Of a DNA stretch of 36,123 nucleotides, positions 8,450-19,619 are shown piece by piece (within the stretch, counting starts at the first letter, position 1; each line of letters opens with the position of its first letter). The notes under the pieces are model-generated. The model was not told where the DNA came from. It searched no databases and saw only the letters and a program-made list of their open reading frames with translations. The stretch is from positions 1-36,123 of the forward strand of contig NZ_LGHZ01000040.1 in NCBI RefSeq assembly GCF_001266615.1, in the 5' to 3' direction. Origin of the DNA: Kluyvera genomosp. 1 (GTDB lineage Bacteria > Pseudomonadota > Gammaproteobacteria > Enterobacterales > Enterobacteriaceae). Made by a program: the position numbers and the translations under genes.

Positions 8450-9130
8450 TTACCTGATATGGGGCAGTTTTGCTGCAAGGCGCGTAAATGCCGGGCGTTC
8501 CGATGCCACCGCGTCAGCCCAGCGCGTGGGCTCTGGCAAACGATAGCCGTTCATGCAGCATTGTACCCAGTCCAGCGCGCTATCGGTGCTAACGCGGTGG
8601 CCGGTTGAGATAAACAGCGGATTGCAGCGAACCTTACTGCGCCAGACCCAGGCCAACTGCTCGCCTTTATCCATCAGCGGTGCCAGCGCACCCGCTTCAG
8701 CCGTCAGCGGCGTAAATTGACCCCACAGGCGCTTTTTCGCCACGCCAATAGTGGGAACATCCACCAGCAGGCCAAAATGGCTAGCCACTCCCAGACGACG
8801 CGGATGAGAAATTCCGTGACCATCGACAAACAGCAGGTCAGGCTTTTGCGAGAGCTGTTGCCACGCCGCCATCAGCGCCGGCGCTTCACGAAATGAAAGA
8901 AATCCGGGGATGTACGGCATGGTGGTGGCAATGCGCGCCACCTGATACTCGACCAGTTCCAGCGACGGATACGCCAGCAGTACCATCGCTGCGCGCGTCA
9001 CCTCACCACCCTGCTCGAATCCCACGTCGGCGCCGCCGATAAGACACGGCGGATCGATGAGCCAACGATCGTCACGGCAAACCGATGCGGCAAGCTCTAG
9101 CTGCTGCGCGCGCAGCGACGCGAGATCCAT
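8450..9130 (-). CDS. nfi: Endonuclease V (deoxyinosine 3'-endonuclease)
   Basis: Endonuclease V cuts the second phosphodiester bond 3' to deoxyinosine and starts repair of deaminated adenine. With the start chosen here the protein has 226 residues. The metal-binding acids are Asp35 (GADVGFE), Glu89 (GFLSFRE) and Asp110 ([10 protein letters not shown]), matching E. coli numbering. The wedge motif is YIPGF. An ATG two codons upstream (9136) is possible, but the AAGGA at 9136-9140 would overlap it; the same AAGGA is correctly spaced for the ATG at 9128-9130. It lies nine bases after hemE and is probably in one transcript with it. Confidence 0.95.
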   Translation of the reverse strand: MDLASLRAQQLELAASVCRDDRWLIDPPCLIGGADVGFEQGGEVTRAAMVLLAYPSLELVEYQVARIATTMPYIPGFLSFREAPALMAAWQQLSQKPDLLFVDGHGISHPRRLGVASHFGLLVDVPTIGVAKKRLWGQFTPLTAEAGALAPLMDKGEQLAWVWRSKVRCNPLFISTGHRVSTDSALDWVQCCMNGYRLPEPTRWADAVASERPAFTRLAAKLPHIR

Positions 9131-9139
9131 GCTCATCCT

Positions 9140-10204
9140 TTAGCGGTGATACTGTGCCGACAGACGGTGAACCGCCTCCACGAAGACGCCCGCATGTTCC
9201 GGTGGCACATCCTGATGGATGCCATGACCGAGGTTAAAGACGTGGCCTTCGCCCTCACCAAAACCGGCAAGGATAGTCGCGACTTCTTCTTCAATGCGTG
9301 GGCCCGGCGCGTAGAGCATGGATGGATCCATATTGCCCTGCAGCGCAACCTTATGCCCCACGCGACGGCGCGCATCGGCAATATCAGTCGTCCAGTCGAG
9401 GCCCAGCGCATCGCAGCCGGTTTCGGCCATGGCTTCCAGCCACTGCCCGCCGCCTTTGGTAAACAGCGTCACCGGCACGCGGCGGCCGTCGTTTTCACGC
9501 AGTAGACCATCGACGATTTTATGCATGTAATAGAGCGAGAACTGCTGATAATCACGACCGGTCAACACGCCGCCCCAGGTGTCGAAGATCATCACCGACT
9601 GCGCACCAGCTTTAATCTGGGCATTCAGATACAGAGTGACGCTTTGAGCCAGCTTATCGAGCAGCAGATGTAGCGTTTTCGGATCGGCATACATCATCTT
9701 TTTAATCACGGTAAAGGCTTTGCTGCTGCCGCCTTCCACCATGTAGGTTGCCAGCGTCCACGGACTACCGGAGAAGCCAATCAGCGGCACTTCGCCTTTC
9801 AATTCGCGGCGGATAGTGCGCACGGCATTCATGACGTAGCCCAGCTCACCTTCCGGGTCCGGGATCGGCAGCTTGTCTACGTCGGCTTTGCTGGTAATCG
9901 GCGAGGTAAAGCGCGGGCCTTCCCCGGTTTCGAAATAGAGGCCCAGCCCCATAGCGTCAGGGATGGTGAGAATATCCGAGAAGAGGATCGCCGCATCAAG
10001 CGGGTAGCGGCGCAGCGGCTGCAGCGTCACTTCACAGGCCAGTTCGGCGTTCTTGCACAGCGACATAAAATCACCGGCCTGTGCGCGGGTGGCTTTATAC
10101 TCCGGCAAATAGCGTCCTGCCTGGCGCATCATCCATACCGGAGTCACATCAACGGGCTGGCGCAGCAGCGCACGCAGATAACGATCGTTCTTGAGTTCGG
10201 TCAT
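9140..10204 (-). CDS. hemE: Uroporphyrinogen decarboxylase
   Basis: HemE removes four carboxyl groups from uroporphyrinogen III to give coproporphyrinogen III in haem synthesis; it is cytoplasmic and needs no cofactor. The 354-residue length is standard. The signature [15 protein letters not shown] near residues 22-36 carries the substrate-binding arginines, and the second signature [13 protein letters not shown] lies near 144-156. An essential aspartate is in [12 protein letters not shown]. It lies between nudC (39-base gap) and nfi (nine-base gap), all leftward, the usual enterobacterial order. Confidence 0.98.
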   Translation of the reverse strand: MTELKNDRYLRALLRQPVDVTPVWMMRQAGRYLPEYKATRAQAGDFMSLCKNAELACEVTLQPLRRYPLDAAILFSDILTIPDAMGLGLYFETGEGPRFTSPITSKADVDKLPIPDPEGELGYVMNAVRTIRRELKGEVPLIGFSGSPWTLATYMVEGGSSKAFTVIKKMMYADPKTLHLLLDKLAQSVTLYLNAQIKAGAQSVMIFDTWGGVLTGRDYQQFSLYYMHKIVDGLLRENDGRRVPVTLFTKGGGQWLEAMAETGCDALGLDWTTDIADARRRVGHKVALQGNMDPSMLYAPGPRIEEEVATILAGFGEGEGHVFNLGHGIHQDVPPEHAGVFVEAVHRLSAQYHR

Positions 10205-10243
10205 TTTACATTCCTTTAGCGTTGATGCGCTCAGTGTAACATG

Positions 10244-11017
10244 TCACTCATATTCAGCCCGACACATTGCCACGGTATCTTCAATCAGACGACGCGCGAC
10301 GGTACCCGGCGGCGGTAGAAGCGGCAAATCATCGTAGCGATACCAGTTGGCATTCAGCAGCTCTTTCGGGTCGATAACAATCTCTCCGCTGTCGTACTCC
10401 GCCATATAGGCGGTCATCAGCGACTGCGGGAACGGCCAGGGCTGCGAGGTCACATAGCGCAGGTTTTTTACTTTGATGCCGCTCTCTTCCATCACTTCAC
10501 GAGCTACCGCTTGCTCGAGCGTTTCCCCTACTTCGACAAAACCTGCTAATACGGTATGCACGCCGTTACGATGGCGAACATGTTGGGCAAGGAGGATAGA
10601 GTCGTCACGTCGGATGGCGACGATAATACAAGGAGCAATCTGCGGGTAATAGCGCTCGCGGCAGTGGCTGCAAAGCATCGCCCATTCGGTTTTGCTCGGG
10701 TGCATGGTATGCCCGCAGTAGCCGCAGAATTTGTGCGAGCGGTAAAACTCCGCCAGCTGCACGCCGCGCCCGGCAAGCTGAAACAGACCGACATCCTGAT
10801 CGAGCACCTGGCGTACGGATCCCATATCATGGCGACGAGCTTGCTGAATCAGCCATACCAGAGATCCTTCCCATTCGCCGATCTGCAACGCGCGCTGACC
10901 CACAAGATCGAAATTTACCGCTTCACCATGTGGTAATTCACCACCGGGCAACCATAATTTTTGTTCGTGACTGACGATCCACCAGCCGCGATCCCATTTT
11001 TCAATTATACGATCCAT
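10244..11017 (-). CDS. nudC: NADH pyrophosphatase / NAD-RNA decapping hydrolase
   Basis: NudC splits NAD(H) into NMN(H) and AMP and removes 5' NAD caps from RNA. The 257-residue protein has the four-Cys zinc site at 98, 101, 116 and 119. The Nudix box GFVEVG...[11 protein letters not shown] lies at about 159-180, with catalytic Glu in REVMEE. The family-specific SQPWPFPQS motif follows. All catalytic and metal-binding residues are present. It is leftward with hemE and divergent from rsd, with a 98-base shared promoter region. Confidence 0.97.
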   Translation of the reverse strand: MDRIIEKWDRGWWIVSHEQKLWLPGGELPHGEAVNFDLVGQRALQIGEWEGSLVWLIQQARRHDMGSVRQVLDQDVGLFQLAGRGVQLAEFYRSHKFCGYCGHTMHPSKTEWAMLCSHCRERYYPQIAPCIIVAIRRDDSILLAQHVRHRNGVHTVLAGFVEVGETLEQAVAREVMEESGIKVKNLRYVTSQPWPFPQSLMTAYMAEYDSGEIVIDPKELLNANWYRYDDLPLLPPPGTVARRLIEDTVAMCRAEYE

Positions 11018-11115
11018 ATCTCTTGCGCTACCTTTGCTTCACAGGCATGTTATTAACATTATTATTACATTTTGACGTGAGCAGATTTTAATCTTAACGA
11101 TGCGGGGGTCAACCT

Positions 11116-11601
11116 ATGTTAAACCAGTTAGAGAGCCTGACAGAGCGTGTAAAAGGACACCATAAACTGGTCGACCGCTGGCTGAATATTCGTAAGCACC
11201 TGCTCGTGGCTTACTACAATCTGGTTGGCCTTAAGCCTGGCAAAGAATCGTTTATGCGTCTTAACGAAAAAGCGCTTGATGACTTTTGTCAGCGTCTGGT
11301 CGATTACCTTTCTGCCGGTCATTTCAGTATTTATGAACGTATTATCCATAAAATGGAAGGCGACAGTCCGCTTTTAAACGCCACGAAAATTTGGCCACAG
11401 CTTGAGGCCAATACGCTGCTGATTATGGATCTCTACGACTCCACTCTGGAAAGCGCCATCGATCAGGATAACTGCTACGAGTTTCAGCAGGCGCTGTCAG
11501 ATATCGGCGAGGCGCTGGAGGCCCGCTTCCGGCTGGAAGACCAATTGATCATGCTGGCTTTTGATACGCTCGCGCAGGGTGAATTAAAACGCCCGGCTTG
11601 A
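11116..11601 (+). CDS. rsd: Regulator of sigma D (anti-sigma-70 factor)
   Basis: Rsd binds region 4 of sigma-70 in stationary phase and shifts polymerase toward other sigma factors; it also affects SpoT as reported in E. coli. The protein has 161 residues (158 in E. coli as I recall) and is all-helical with no membrane segment. The N-terminal part runs MLNQLESLTERVKGHHKLVD, and the family motif includes RHKLLVAYY-like RKHLLVAYYNLVGLKP. The ATG follows a GGGGG ribosome site. It lies between nudC (divergent) and the thiC riboswitch. Confidence 0.94.
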   Translation: MLNQLESLTERVKGHHKLVDRWLNIRKHLLVAYYNLVGLKPGKESFMRLNEKALDDFCQRLVDYLSAGHFSIYERIIHKMEGDSPLLNATKIWPQLEANTLLIMDLYDSTLESAIDQDNCYEFQQALSDIGEALEARFRLEDQLIMLAFDTLAQGELKRPA

Positions 11602-11654
11602 GATTTTCAGCATTAACGAGTAATTTACATTCATTACCTCTCATCTGAGGTTAC

Positions 11655-11745
11655 TTCTTGTCGGAGTGCCCAGTGCGCAAGCACGGGCTGAGACCGTTAA
11701 TTCGGGATCCGCGGAACCTGATCAGGTTAAGACCTGCGAAGGGAA

Positions 11746-11750
<5 letters not shown>
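11655..11750 (+). ncRNA. TPP riboswitch aptamer (THI element) of thiC
   Basis: Bases 11655-11750 carry the conserved core: CTGAGA at 11688-11693 (pyrimidine-sensing side) and CCTGCGAAGGGA at 11733-11744 (pyrophosphate side). P1 is closed by CTTGT (11657-11661) with ACAAG (11745-11749). An extra stem GTGC-GCAA-GCAC at 11673-11684 forms a P3a arm with a GNRA tetraloop. Binding of thiamine pyrophosphate would fold the aptamer and reduce thiC expression. Confidence 0.95.
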
Positions 11751-13738
<1,988 letters not shown>

Positions 13739-13739
<1 letters not shown>

Positions 13740-14374
13740 TGTACCAGCCCGATTTCCCAACCGTACCGTTTAGCCTCGGGCTTTACCCGGTCGTCGACAG
13801 CGTGGAGTGGATTGAACGCCTGTTGGAAGCTGGCGTGCGCACTCTCCAGTTGCGCATCAAAGATAAGCGCGATGCCGAAGTCGAAGCGGACGTTATCGCT
13901 GCCATTGAACTGGGGCGCCGCTACGACGCCCGCTTGTTCATCAACGATTACTGGCGGCTGGCGATAAAACACAATGCTTACGGCGTGCATCTGGGCCAGG
14001 AAGATCTCGAAACGACCGATCTGAACGCTATTCAAGCGGCAGGCCTGCGCCTTGGAGTCTCGACCCACGATGATATGGAAATTGACGTGGCGCTGGCCGC
14101 CCGTCCTTCCTACATCGCACTGGGTCACGTGTTCCCGACGCAAACCAAGCAGATGCCTTCCGCTCCGCAGGGGCTAACGCAGTTGGCAAACCACATCACA
14201 CGACTGGCGGATTATCCGACAGTCGCCATCGGTGGGATTAGCCTTGAACGCGCGTCCGCCGTTCTGGCAACCGGCGTCGGCAGCATTGCCGTGGTCAGTG
14301 CTATTACACAGGCGACGGACTGGCGTAGCGCCACCGCACAACTGCTTGAATTAGCGGGAGTTGGCGATGAATGA
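13739..14374 (+). CDS. thiE: Thiamine-phosphate synthase
   Basis: ThiE joins HMP pyrophosphate with the thiazole phosphate to give thiamine phosphate. The 211-residue TIM-barrel protein shows TLQLRIKDK (pyrophosphate site), [29 protein letters not shown] and the glycine-rich phosphate loop AIGGI. The ATG overlaps the thiC stop (TAATG), so translation is coupled. The TGA stop overlaps the thiF start by eight bases. Confidence 0.97.
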
Positions 14375-15125
14375 TCGCGATTTTATGCGCTACAGCCGCC
14401 AGATATTGCTGGGAGATATTGCAATTGAAGGCCAGCAAAAGCTGCTCGGTAGCCATGTGCTTATCGTCGGCTTAGGCGGTTTAGGCTCCCCCGCCGCGCT
14501 CTATCTCGCCGGGGCGGGAGTAGGCACTCTGGTGCTGGCCGACGATGACGATGTGCATCTGAGCAACCTGCAACGGCAAATTCTGTTCACCAATGACGAC
14601 GTAGCGCGCTCGAAGGCACAGGTCGCCCAACAAAGGCTGTCTCGGTTCAATCCGGACATCGAACTGGTGGCGCTACAGCAGCGTTTAACCGGCGATGCGC
14701 TACGTCACGCGGTCGCGCAGGCCGATGTCGTACTCGACTGCACCGACAACATGGCCACGCGCCAGGAAATTAACGCCGCCTGCGTGGCTCTGGGCAAACC
14801 GCTGGTCACCGCCAGTGCGGTCGGTTTTGGCGGCCAGTTGATGGTGCTAACGCCGCCGTGGGAGCAAGGCTGCTATCGCTGCTTGTGGCCAGACGATGTT
14901 GAACCAGAGCGTAACTGCCGTACCGCCGGCATTATTGGCCCAGTGGTTGGCATTATGGGAACGTTACAGGCGCTGGAAGCCCTAAAACTCCTCAGCGGCA
15001 TTGAATCGCCTGGTGGGGAATTGCGCCTGTTTGACGGCAAAACAAGCCAATGGCGGAGCCTGGCGCTGCGTCGCGCCGTCGGCTGCCCGGTATGTGGAGG
15101 GCAGCATGCAAATTCAGTTCAATGA
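14367..15125 (+). CDS. thiF: ThiS adenylyltransferase
   Basis: ThiF is an E1-like enzyme that adenylates the C-terminal glycine of ThiS and takes part in sulfur transfer for the thiazole ring. With the ATG at 14367 it has 252 residues and begins [12 protein letters not shown], like E. coli; a TTG two codons upstream is less likely. It shows the nucleotide-binding loop [22 protein letters not shown], the catalytic segment [10 protein letters not shown], and two zinc-binding CxxC pairs (CYRC and CPVC). The ribosome site GCGGGAG lies within the thiE end. It overlaps thiS by 20 bases. Confidence 0.96.
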   Translation: MNDRDFMRYSRQILLGDIAIEGQQKLLGSHVLIVGLGGLGSPAALYLAGAGVGTLVLADDDDVHLSNLQRQILFTNDDVARSKAQVAQQRLSRFNPDIELVALQQRLTGDALRHAVAQADVVLDCTDNMATRQEINAACVALGKPLVTASAVGFGGQLMVLTPPWEQGCYRCLWPDDVEPERNCRTAGIIGPVVGIMGTLQALEALKLLSGIESPGGELRLFDGKTSQWRSLALRRAVGCPVCGGQHANSVQ

Positions 15126-15306
15126 TGAACCCGTACAATGCGCTGAAGGGCAAACCGTCAGCGCGCTGCTGGCGGAGCTTAGTCAACTCAAACCGGGAAC
15201 TGCACTGGCGCTGAATCAACGCATTCTGCCGCGCGAACAGTGGGAACAACAAATCGTGCAGGAAGGCGACCAGATCCTGCTTTTTCAGGTTATCGCAGGG
15301 GGTTGA
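15106..15306 (+). CDS. thiS: Sulfur carrier protein ThiS
   Basis: This 66-residue ubiquitin-like carrier ends in the required Gly-Gly. ThiF adenylates that terminus, which then becomes a thiocarboxylate and delivers sulfur to ThiG. The ATG at 15106 lies inside the end of thiF and has GGAGG just upstream (15097-15101). The longer open frame to the left is the thiF coding region read in another frame and is not part of the gene. Its stop is followed by thiG after one base. Confidence 0.96.
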   Translation: MQIQFNDEPVQCAEGQTVSALLAELSQLKPGTALALNQRILPREQWEQQIVQEGDQILLFQVIAGG

Positions 15307-15307
15307 G

Positions 15308-16078
15308 ATGTTACGTATTGCCGATAAGACGTTTGATTCGCATCTGTTCACCGGTACAGGAAAATTTGCCTCATCACAGCTGATGGTTGACGCGATTCGC
15401 GCCTCCGGCAGCCAGCTGGTGACGCTAGCAATGAAGCGTGTGGATCTCCGTCAGCACAACGATGCCATTCTGGCGCCATTAGTTGAGGCAGGCGTCACGC
15501 TGCTACCCAACACCTCTGGCGCCAAAACTGCGGAAGAGGCCATTTTTGCCGCTCAGTTGGCACGTGAAGCGCTGGGTACCCACTGGCTGAAACTGGAAAT
15601 ACACCCCGATGCCCGCTGGCTGCTACCGGACCCTATAGAAACACTGAAAGCCGCCGAAGCATTGGTCAAACAAGGTTTTGTGGTACTGCCCTACTGCGGC
15701 GCTGACCCGGTGCTGTGCAAACGGCTGGAGGACGTGGGTTGTGCAGTGGTCATGCCGCTTGGCGCACCTATCGGCTCCAATCAGGGGCTGGAAACGCGGG
15801 CAATGCTGGACATCATCATTCAACAGGCCACCGTCCCCGTGGTGGTGGATGCCGGGATCGGCGTACCGAGCCATGCGACCCAGGCACTGGAAATGGGGGC
15901 CGATGCGGTATTGGTTAACACCGCCATTGCCGTGGCCGATGACCCAGTCATGATGGCCACAGCGTTCCGTCTGGCGGTTGAGGCCGGGCTCCTTGCTCGT
16001 CAGGCTGTTCCCGGCAGCCGCAGCATGCAGGCGAACGCCACCAGCCCGTTGACCGGATTTCTGGAGGCGCTGGCATGA
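15308..16078 (+). CDS. thiG: Thiazole synthase
   Basis: ThiG condenses deoxyxylulose phosphate, dehydroglycine from ThiH and the ThiS thiocarboxylate to form the thiazole phosphate. The 256-residue TIM barrel has the Schiff-base lysine region [15 protein letters not shown] (Lys near 96), the phosphate-binding [14 protein letters not shown] and [12 protein letters not shown]. It starts one base after thiS and overlaps thiH by four bases (ATGA), so its stop and the next start are coupled. ThiG works as a complex with ThiH. Confidence 0.97.
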   Translation: MLRIADKTFDSHLFTGTGKFASSQLMVDAIRASGSQLVTLAMKRVDLRQHNDAILAPLVEAGVTLLPNTSGAKTAEEAIFAAQLAREALGTHWLKLEIHPDARWLLPDPIETLKAAEALVKQGFVVLPYCGADPVLCKRLEDVGCAVVMPLGAPIGSNQGLETRAMLDIIIQQATVPVVVDAGIGVPSHATQALEMGADAVLVNTAIAVADDPVMMATAFRLAVEAGLLARQAVPGSRSMQANATSPLTGFLEALA

Positions 16079-17205
16079 AAACCTTCACCGATCGCTGGCG
16101 GGAGCTGGAGTGGGATGACATCCGTCTGCGCATCAACGGTAAAACCGCCGCCGATGTTGAGCGGGCGCTTAACACCACATCGCTGACTCGTGACGATCTG
16201 ATGGCGCTGCTCTCCCCTGCCGCCGCCAACTATCTGGAGCCACTGGCGCAGCGGGCGCAAAAACTCACCCGCCAGCGTTTCGGCAACACCGTCAGTTTTT
16301 ACGTACCTCTGTATCTCTCCAATCTGTGCGCCAACGACTGCACTTACTGTGGTTTTTCGATGAGCAATCGCATCAAGCGCAAGACGTTAGATGAAGATGA
16401 GATAGGACGCGAGTGCGAGGCTATTCAAAATCTTGGTTTTGAGCACCTGCTGCTGGTCACCGGTGAGCATCAGGGGAAAGTCGGCATGGACTACTTCCGT
16501 CGCCATTTACCTGATATTCGCCGCCGGTTCGCTTCGCTGCATATGGAAGTCCAGCCGCTGGAGACAGCTGAATACGCCGAGCTGAAGACGTTGGGGCTCG
16601 ATGGGGTGATGGTCTATCAGGAAACCTACCACGAAGGCATGTACGCTCAGCACCATCTGAAGGGCAAAAAGCAGGACTTTTTCTGGCGTCTGGATACACC
16701 GGATAGACTGGGTCAGGCCGGTATAGACAAGATTGGGCTCGGCGCGTTGATTGGGCTTTCGGATAGCTGGCGGGTGGACTGCTTTATGGTCGCCGAGCAT
16801 CTGCTGTGGCTACAGCAGCGCTACTGGCAAAGCCGTTACTCAATCTCGTTCCCGCGTCTGCGTCCCTGTGCGGGGGGCATTGAGCCCGCTTCGCTGATGG
16901 ATGAGCGACAGCTGGTGCAGGTGATTTGCGCCTTCCGTCTGTTCTCACCGGACACCGAGCTATCGCTCTCAACCCGCGAATCGCCGTGGTTCCGCGATCA
17001 TGTGATCCCGCTGGCTATTAACAACGTCAGCGCCTTCTCGAAAACGCAGCCTGGCGGATATGCAGACAACAGACCCGAGCTTGAGCAATTCTCGCCACAC
17101 GATGCACGCACGCCGATTGAAGTGGCCAGCGCGTTAACGGCACGCGGGCTACAGCCGGTGTGGAAAGATTGGGACAGCTGGCTGGGACGCGCCTCGCAAT
17201 CCTAA
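16075..17205 (+). CDS. thiH: 2-iminoacetate synthase (tyrosine lyase, radical SAM)
   Basis: ThiH cleaves tyrosine to p-cresol and dehydroglycine (2-iminoacetate), which feeds the thiazole ring. The 376-residue protein has the radical-SAM CX3CX2C motif at Cys85, Cys89 and Cys92 (CANDCTYC). The SAM-binding GE motif is in [11 protein letters not shown], and the C-terminal ThiH/BATS region is complete. It is the last gene of the thi operon, followed by a strong terminator hairpin at 17292-17340. Confidence 0.97.
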   Translation: MKTFTDRWRELEWDDIRLRINGKTAADVERALNTTSLTRDDLMALLSPAAANYLEPLAQRAQKLTRQRFGNTVSFYVPLYLSNLCANDCTYCGFSMSNRIKRKTLDEDEIGRECEAIQNLGFEHLLLVTGEHQGKVGMDYFRRHLPDIRRRFASLHMEVQPLETAEYAELKTLGLDGVMVYQETYHEGMYAQHHLKGKKQDFFWRLDTPDRLGQAGIDKIGLGALIGLSDSWRVDCFMVAEHLLWLQQRYWQSRYSISFPRLRPCAGGIEPASLMDERQLVQVICAFRLFSPDTELSLSTRESPWFRDHVIPLAINNVSAFSKTQPGGYADNRPELEQFSPHDARTPIEVASALTARGLQPVWKDWDSWLGRASQS

Positions 17206-17291
17206 AGCAAATCATTCAATGGCAAGAAACAGTCTGGATACCGCCTCGCAGAGACAAAAAGCGGACGTTGTTCAACTGCTCTACTCATTTT

Positions 17292-17340
17292 ACGCTGCCT
17301 TGGTTGGCTACCTGAGCTAACCAGGGTAGCGTTTCTTCCT
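17292..17340 (+). terminator. thi operon terminator with a long stem
   Basis: Bases 17292-17309 and 17315-17332 form an 18-base-pair stem (14 Watson-Crick pairs plus G-T wobbles at a few positions) with a five-base loop ACCTG, followed by TTCTTCCT. It lies 87 bases after the thiH stop. The 3' arm can instead pair with GCTACCCTG at 17343-17351 (stem CAGGGTAGC), an alternative hairpin. The rest of 17206-17430 shows no gene. Confidence 0.8.
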
Positions 17341-17446
17341 CTGCTACCCTGCCCTATTCCCGCCCAATACAGGTCATAAAAAGAGTCTGCTACGAGCAAT
17401 TTAATCTAAAGATGCGGATCACGTACTCCAGGAAGGGTTAATAACG

Positions 17447-17452
17447 TATAAT
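17447..17452 (+). promoter_or_regulatory. Candidate -10 box of the diguanylate cyclase gene
   Basis: TATAAT is a perfect -10 hexamer in an A+T-rich stretch, 127 bases before the cyclase ATG. The -35 region at 17 bases spacing (TACTCC) is poor, so an activator or another sigma factor may be needed. The direction is inferred from the downstream gene. Confidence 0.4.
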
Positions 17453-17520
17453 TTTAAACGTGCGTTAAATATTCATGGCCCACCCGGTAGACTATAATTT
17501 TGTCGCACAAACCGATGTAT

Positions 17521-17560
17521 GAAATTGCAGTGTAAATACGCATCCTTCCTCTGCAATTTC
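17521..17560 (+). repeat. Perfect 10-base inverted repeat in the cyclase leader
   Basis: GAAATTGCAG at 17521-17530 is repeated as its exact reverse complement CTGCAATTTC at 17551-17560, with 20 bases between. The right arm ends four bases before the AGGAA ribosome site and 19 bases before the ATG. It could be an operator or an RNA hairpin controlling translation. It lacks a T tract and is not a terminator. Confidence 0.7.
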
Positions 17561-17579
17561 TCTCAGGAATGGAAACCCT

Positions 17580-19121
17580 ATGCGACACAACGGCAGAAAA
17601 CTGTCTTTTACGACACCGATTTTTATTAGTTTTGCGGGTATTATCCTGAGCTTCATTCTTATCGCTTCGCTGGTTACGGTTATCCAACGCAACGATACAA
17701 TACGCGACTATCACAGCGTTAACCGCAATTTCACCCACAATCTCGCCGTCAATTACACTGAATCCATTCTGCATGAGAATGATTACATTCTGGGACGAGC
17801 AGCCACCTACCTGGCCCGTAACGACGAACTGAACAACGTCGTGAATATTGATCCCGACAAAGGGCTGCAAACCATGATGCAGCTGCTGTCTATGATGCCG
17901 ACCGTGTCATCAATCTCTGTCGCCGATACATCAGGTCATTATCTTCGAGCCCCACAGGTAGTAGAACGCCCCGATACGCACGCCTTCGATGCCACGACTC
18001 GCCCATGGTTTATTCATCAAGGTGATGGCGGAGTTTTCAGCCGTTATACCCAGCCTTATACCGATTTTTTCACGCAACATCAGACCGTGACGTTGTCAAA
18101 ACCCGTCATCTCGACGGATGGCAAGCTCAAGGGAACGCTGGCGTTCCATTTTGATTTAGCGGCAATGAGCCATACCTTGCGCCAGATGAAATCGCCGGTT
18201 CAGGGCGAGTTTTTCATCGTCAACCGACAAGGGCAGGCGCTGCTACATCCAGATAGCGGTAAACTCTTCCAAAACGTTGTCTCCGAAAAACTGCTCGCCG
18301 GTATGACTGCGGGCGAAGGGGAAGTCTTCGATAAACCGGGGCGAACCTGGTACTACTACTACTCGTTCACCAACCCTGATTGGTTTGTTATCTATAAGGT
18401 TTCCGACCGAACCATGAGCCTGCTCGCGCAGCATGAGAGCATTATCGTGAGCTGGGGCTTTGCTCTGGCGGGTATCATTATCATTACCTTTGGTTTGTAC
18501 CTGCGTCATGCTTCTCGCGGTATCCTGATGAACATCATCAACGCCATTAAAACTGGCGATACCCGGCATGCGCCTGGGATCGAAGTGATGCTGCACAAAG
18601 CCATTGAAACCAATAAAGAACGTGAACGCGCATACGTCCGACAGGCCACGGTAGATTCACTGACAGGGTGCAAAAACCGTTGGGCATTCGATACTGACAT
18701 TACCGCGTTGATGAACGATCACCAGCCCTTTGCCCTGGCGCTGGTCGATATTGATAACTTCAAATCCATCAATGATACCTGGGGCCATCTCAGCGGCGAT
18801 ATCGTGCTGCGTAATGTTGCCCGTGAAGGTATAACCATCCTGCAGGCACATGGGCTTTCACTCTATCGCTACGGCGGTGAGGAGTTCGCCATCATCTTTA
18901 CTGCAGAGCACGTCGAGCAGGCCGGCGCACTGCTTGAGCTGTGGCGGATTAACGTTGCTAACCGTACCTGGCGTGAAGAAGGACTGAGCGTAACCTTCAG
19001 CGCAGGGCTGGGAGAATGGCATATGGAAACGCTGGAGCATCTGGTCTCTAGCGTCGATGAAGCGCTTTATAAAGCCAAACGTCAGGGAAAAAACCGTATC
19101 CTGCGCACATCAGTCTCCTAA
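17580..19121 (+). CDS. Membrane diguanylate cyclase with periplasmic sensor domain
   Basis: This is a 513-residue protein predicted to make cyclic di-GMP. A first membrane helix lies at about 11-35, a periplasmic dCache-like domain at about 36-285 (with RPWFIHQGDGGVFSRYTQPYTD-type core, here starting TRPWFIHQG), and a second helix at about 288-310. A short linker leads to a GGDEF domain that starts near DSLTGCKNRWAF (about 359). The catalytic motif is GGEEF at 432-436, preceded by RY, so the enzyme should be active. The RxxD inhibitory site expected just upstream is absent (the segment reads AHGLSLYRY). The ATG has AGGAA at good spacing. It stands alone between the thi terminator and its own terminator. 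I do not recognise a named orthologue; the ligand is unknown. Confidence 0.9.
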   Translation: MRHNGRKLSFTTPIFISFAGIILSFILIASLVTVIQRNDTIRDYHSVNRNFTHNLAVNYTESILHENDYILGRAATYLARNDELNNVVNIDPDKGLQTMMQLLSMMPTVSSISVADTSGHYLRAPQVVERPDTHAFDATTRPWFIHQGDGGVFSRYTQPYTDFFTQHQTVTLSKPVISTDGKLKGTLAFHFDLAAMSHTLRQMKSPVQGEFFIVNRQGQALLHPDSGKLFQNVVSEKLLAGMTAGEGEVFDKPGRTWYYYYSFTNPDWFVIYKVSDRTMSLLAQHESIIVSWGFALAGIIIITFGLYLRHASRGILMNIINAIKTGDTRHAPGIEVMLHKAIETNKERERAYVRQATVDSLTGCKNRWAFDTDITALMNDHQPFALALVDIDNFKSINDTWGHLSGDIVLRNVAREGITILQAHGLSLYRYGGEEFAIIFTAEHVEQAGALLELWRINVANRTWREEGLSVTFSAGLGEWHMETLEHLVSSVDEALYKAKRQGKNRILRTSVS

Positions 19122-19141
19122 GCGACAACACCCCCCATATA

Positions 19142-19164
19142 AAACCCGCTCTGCGGGTTTTTTT
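19142..19164 (+). terminator. Terminator of the diguanylate cyclase gene
   Basis: AAACCCGC and GCGGGTTT form an eight-base-pair stem with a three-base loop, followed by TTTTA. It is a classical intrinsic terminator 20 bases after the stop codon. Confidence 0.92.
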
Positions 19165-19212
19165 ATCTTTCCCTCTCACAAAATGTAACCGGTTTCAGTT
19201 TTTTGAAGCGAT

Positions 19213-19234
19213 CTTTGTGATGCCTTACACACAA
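19213..19234 (+). promoter_or_regulatory. CRP-cAMP binding site upstream of the PTS genes
   Basis: The core TGTGA-TGCCTT-ACACA at 19216-19231 matches TGTGA-N6-TCACA at nine of ten positions. It lies about 80 bases before the IIB start. No strong sigma-70 hexamers are visible downstream, as expected for an activated promoter. Just after it, ATCAAC (19234-19239) and GTTGAT (19251-19256) form a short inverted repeat that may be an operator for a local regulator. Confidence 0.65.
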
Positions 19235-19306
19235 TCAACGCAAAGCGGTTGTTGATCGTTTCAGCTCGCGATAAACATGATTCATCACGGTTCATGAGGG
19301 AGCATT

Positions 19307-19612
19307 ATGAAGAATATCGTTTTATGCTGCGCTGCAGGAATGTCCACCAGCATGCTGGTTCAACGTATGAAAGATGCAGCTCAGAAAAAAGGCATTGAAG
19401 TCTCAATTAAAGCCGTACCAGTGGCCGAGTTCAAAGCAAACATTAACGAGGCGGACATCGTCCTGCTCGGCCCACAGGTGAAGTATGAGCAGGCAAAACT
19501 GCAGGCTCTGGCCGACCCGCTGGGCAAAAAAGTCGCCGTCATCGACATGATGGATTACGGCATGATGAAAGGCGATGTGGTGCTTGAGAAAGCCCTTAAG
19601 TTGATGGAGTGA
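19307..19612 (+). CDS. PTS lactose/chitobiose-class EIIB component
   Basis: This is a 101-residue stand-alone EIIB of the Lac family. It takes phosphate from EIIA on a cysteine and passes it to the sugar during uptake. The N-terminal loop LCCAAGMSTSMLV carries the active Cys (Cys8 by alignment to the C-A-A-G-M-S-T-S pattern; Cys7 is adjacent). The rest is a Rossmann-like fold with DIVLLGPQVKY and a C-terminal helix. The start has GAGGGAG upstream. The next gene is EIIA, seven bases on. No EIIC gene occurs in the window, so the sugar cannot be named. It resembles ChbB-type proteins, but I do not assign that symbol. Confidence 0.9.
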   Translation: MKNIVLCCAAGMSTSMLVQRMKDAAQKKGIEVSIKAVPVAEFKANINEADIVLLGPQVKYEQAKLQALADPLGKKVAVIDMMDYGMMKGDVVLEKALKLME

Positions 19613-19619
19613 GAAAGAC

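Noticed and set aside
15001-15306. A longer thiS with 35 extra N-terminal residues
   Set aside because: The extra part is thiF read in another frame. The ATG at 15106 has a GGAGG site and gives the standard 66 residues.
17206-17579. A short gene between thiH and the cyclase (such as the 65-codon minus frame at 17202-17399)
   Set aside because: It overlaps the thi terminator, has no ribosome site and shows no family resemblance.
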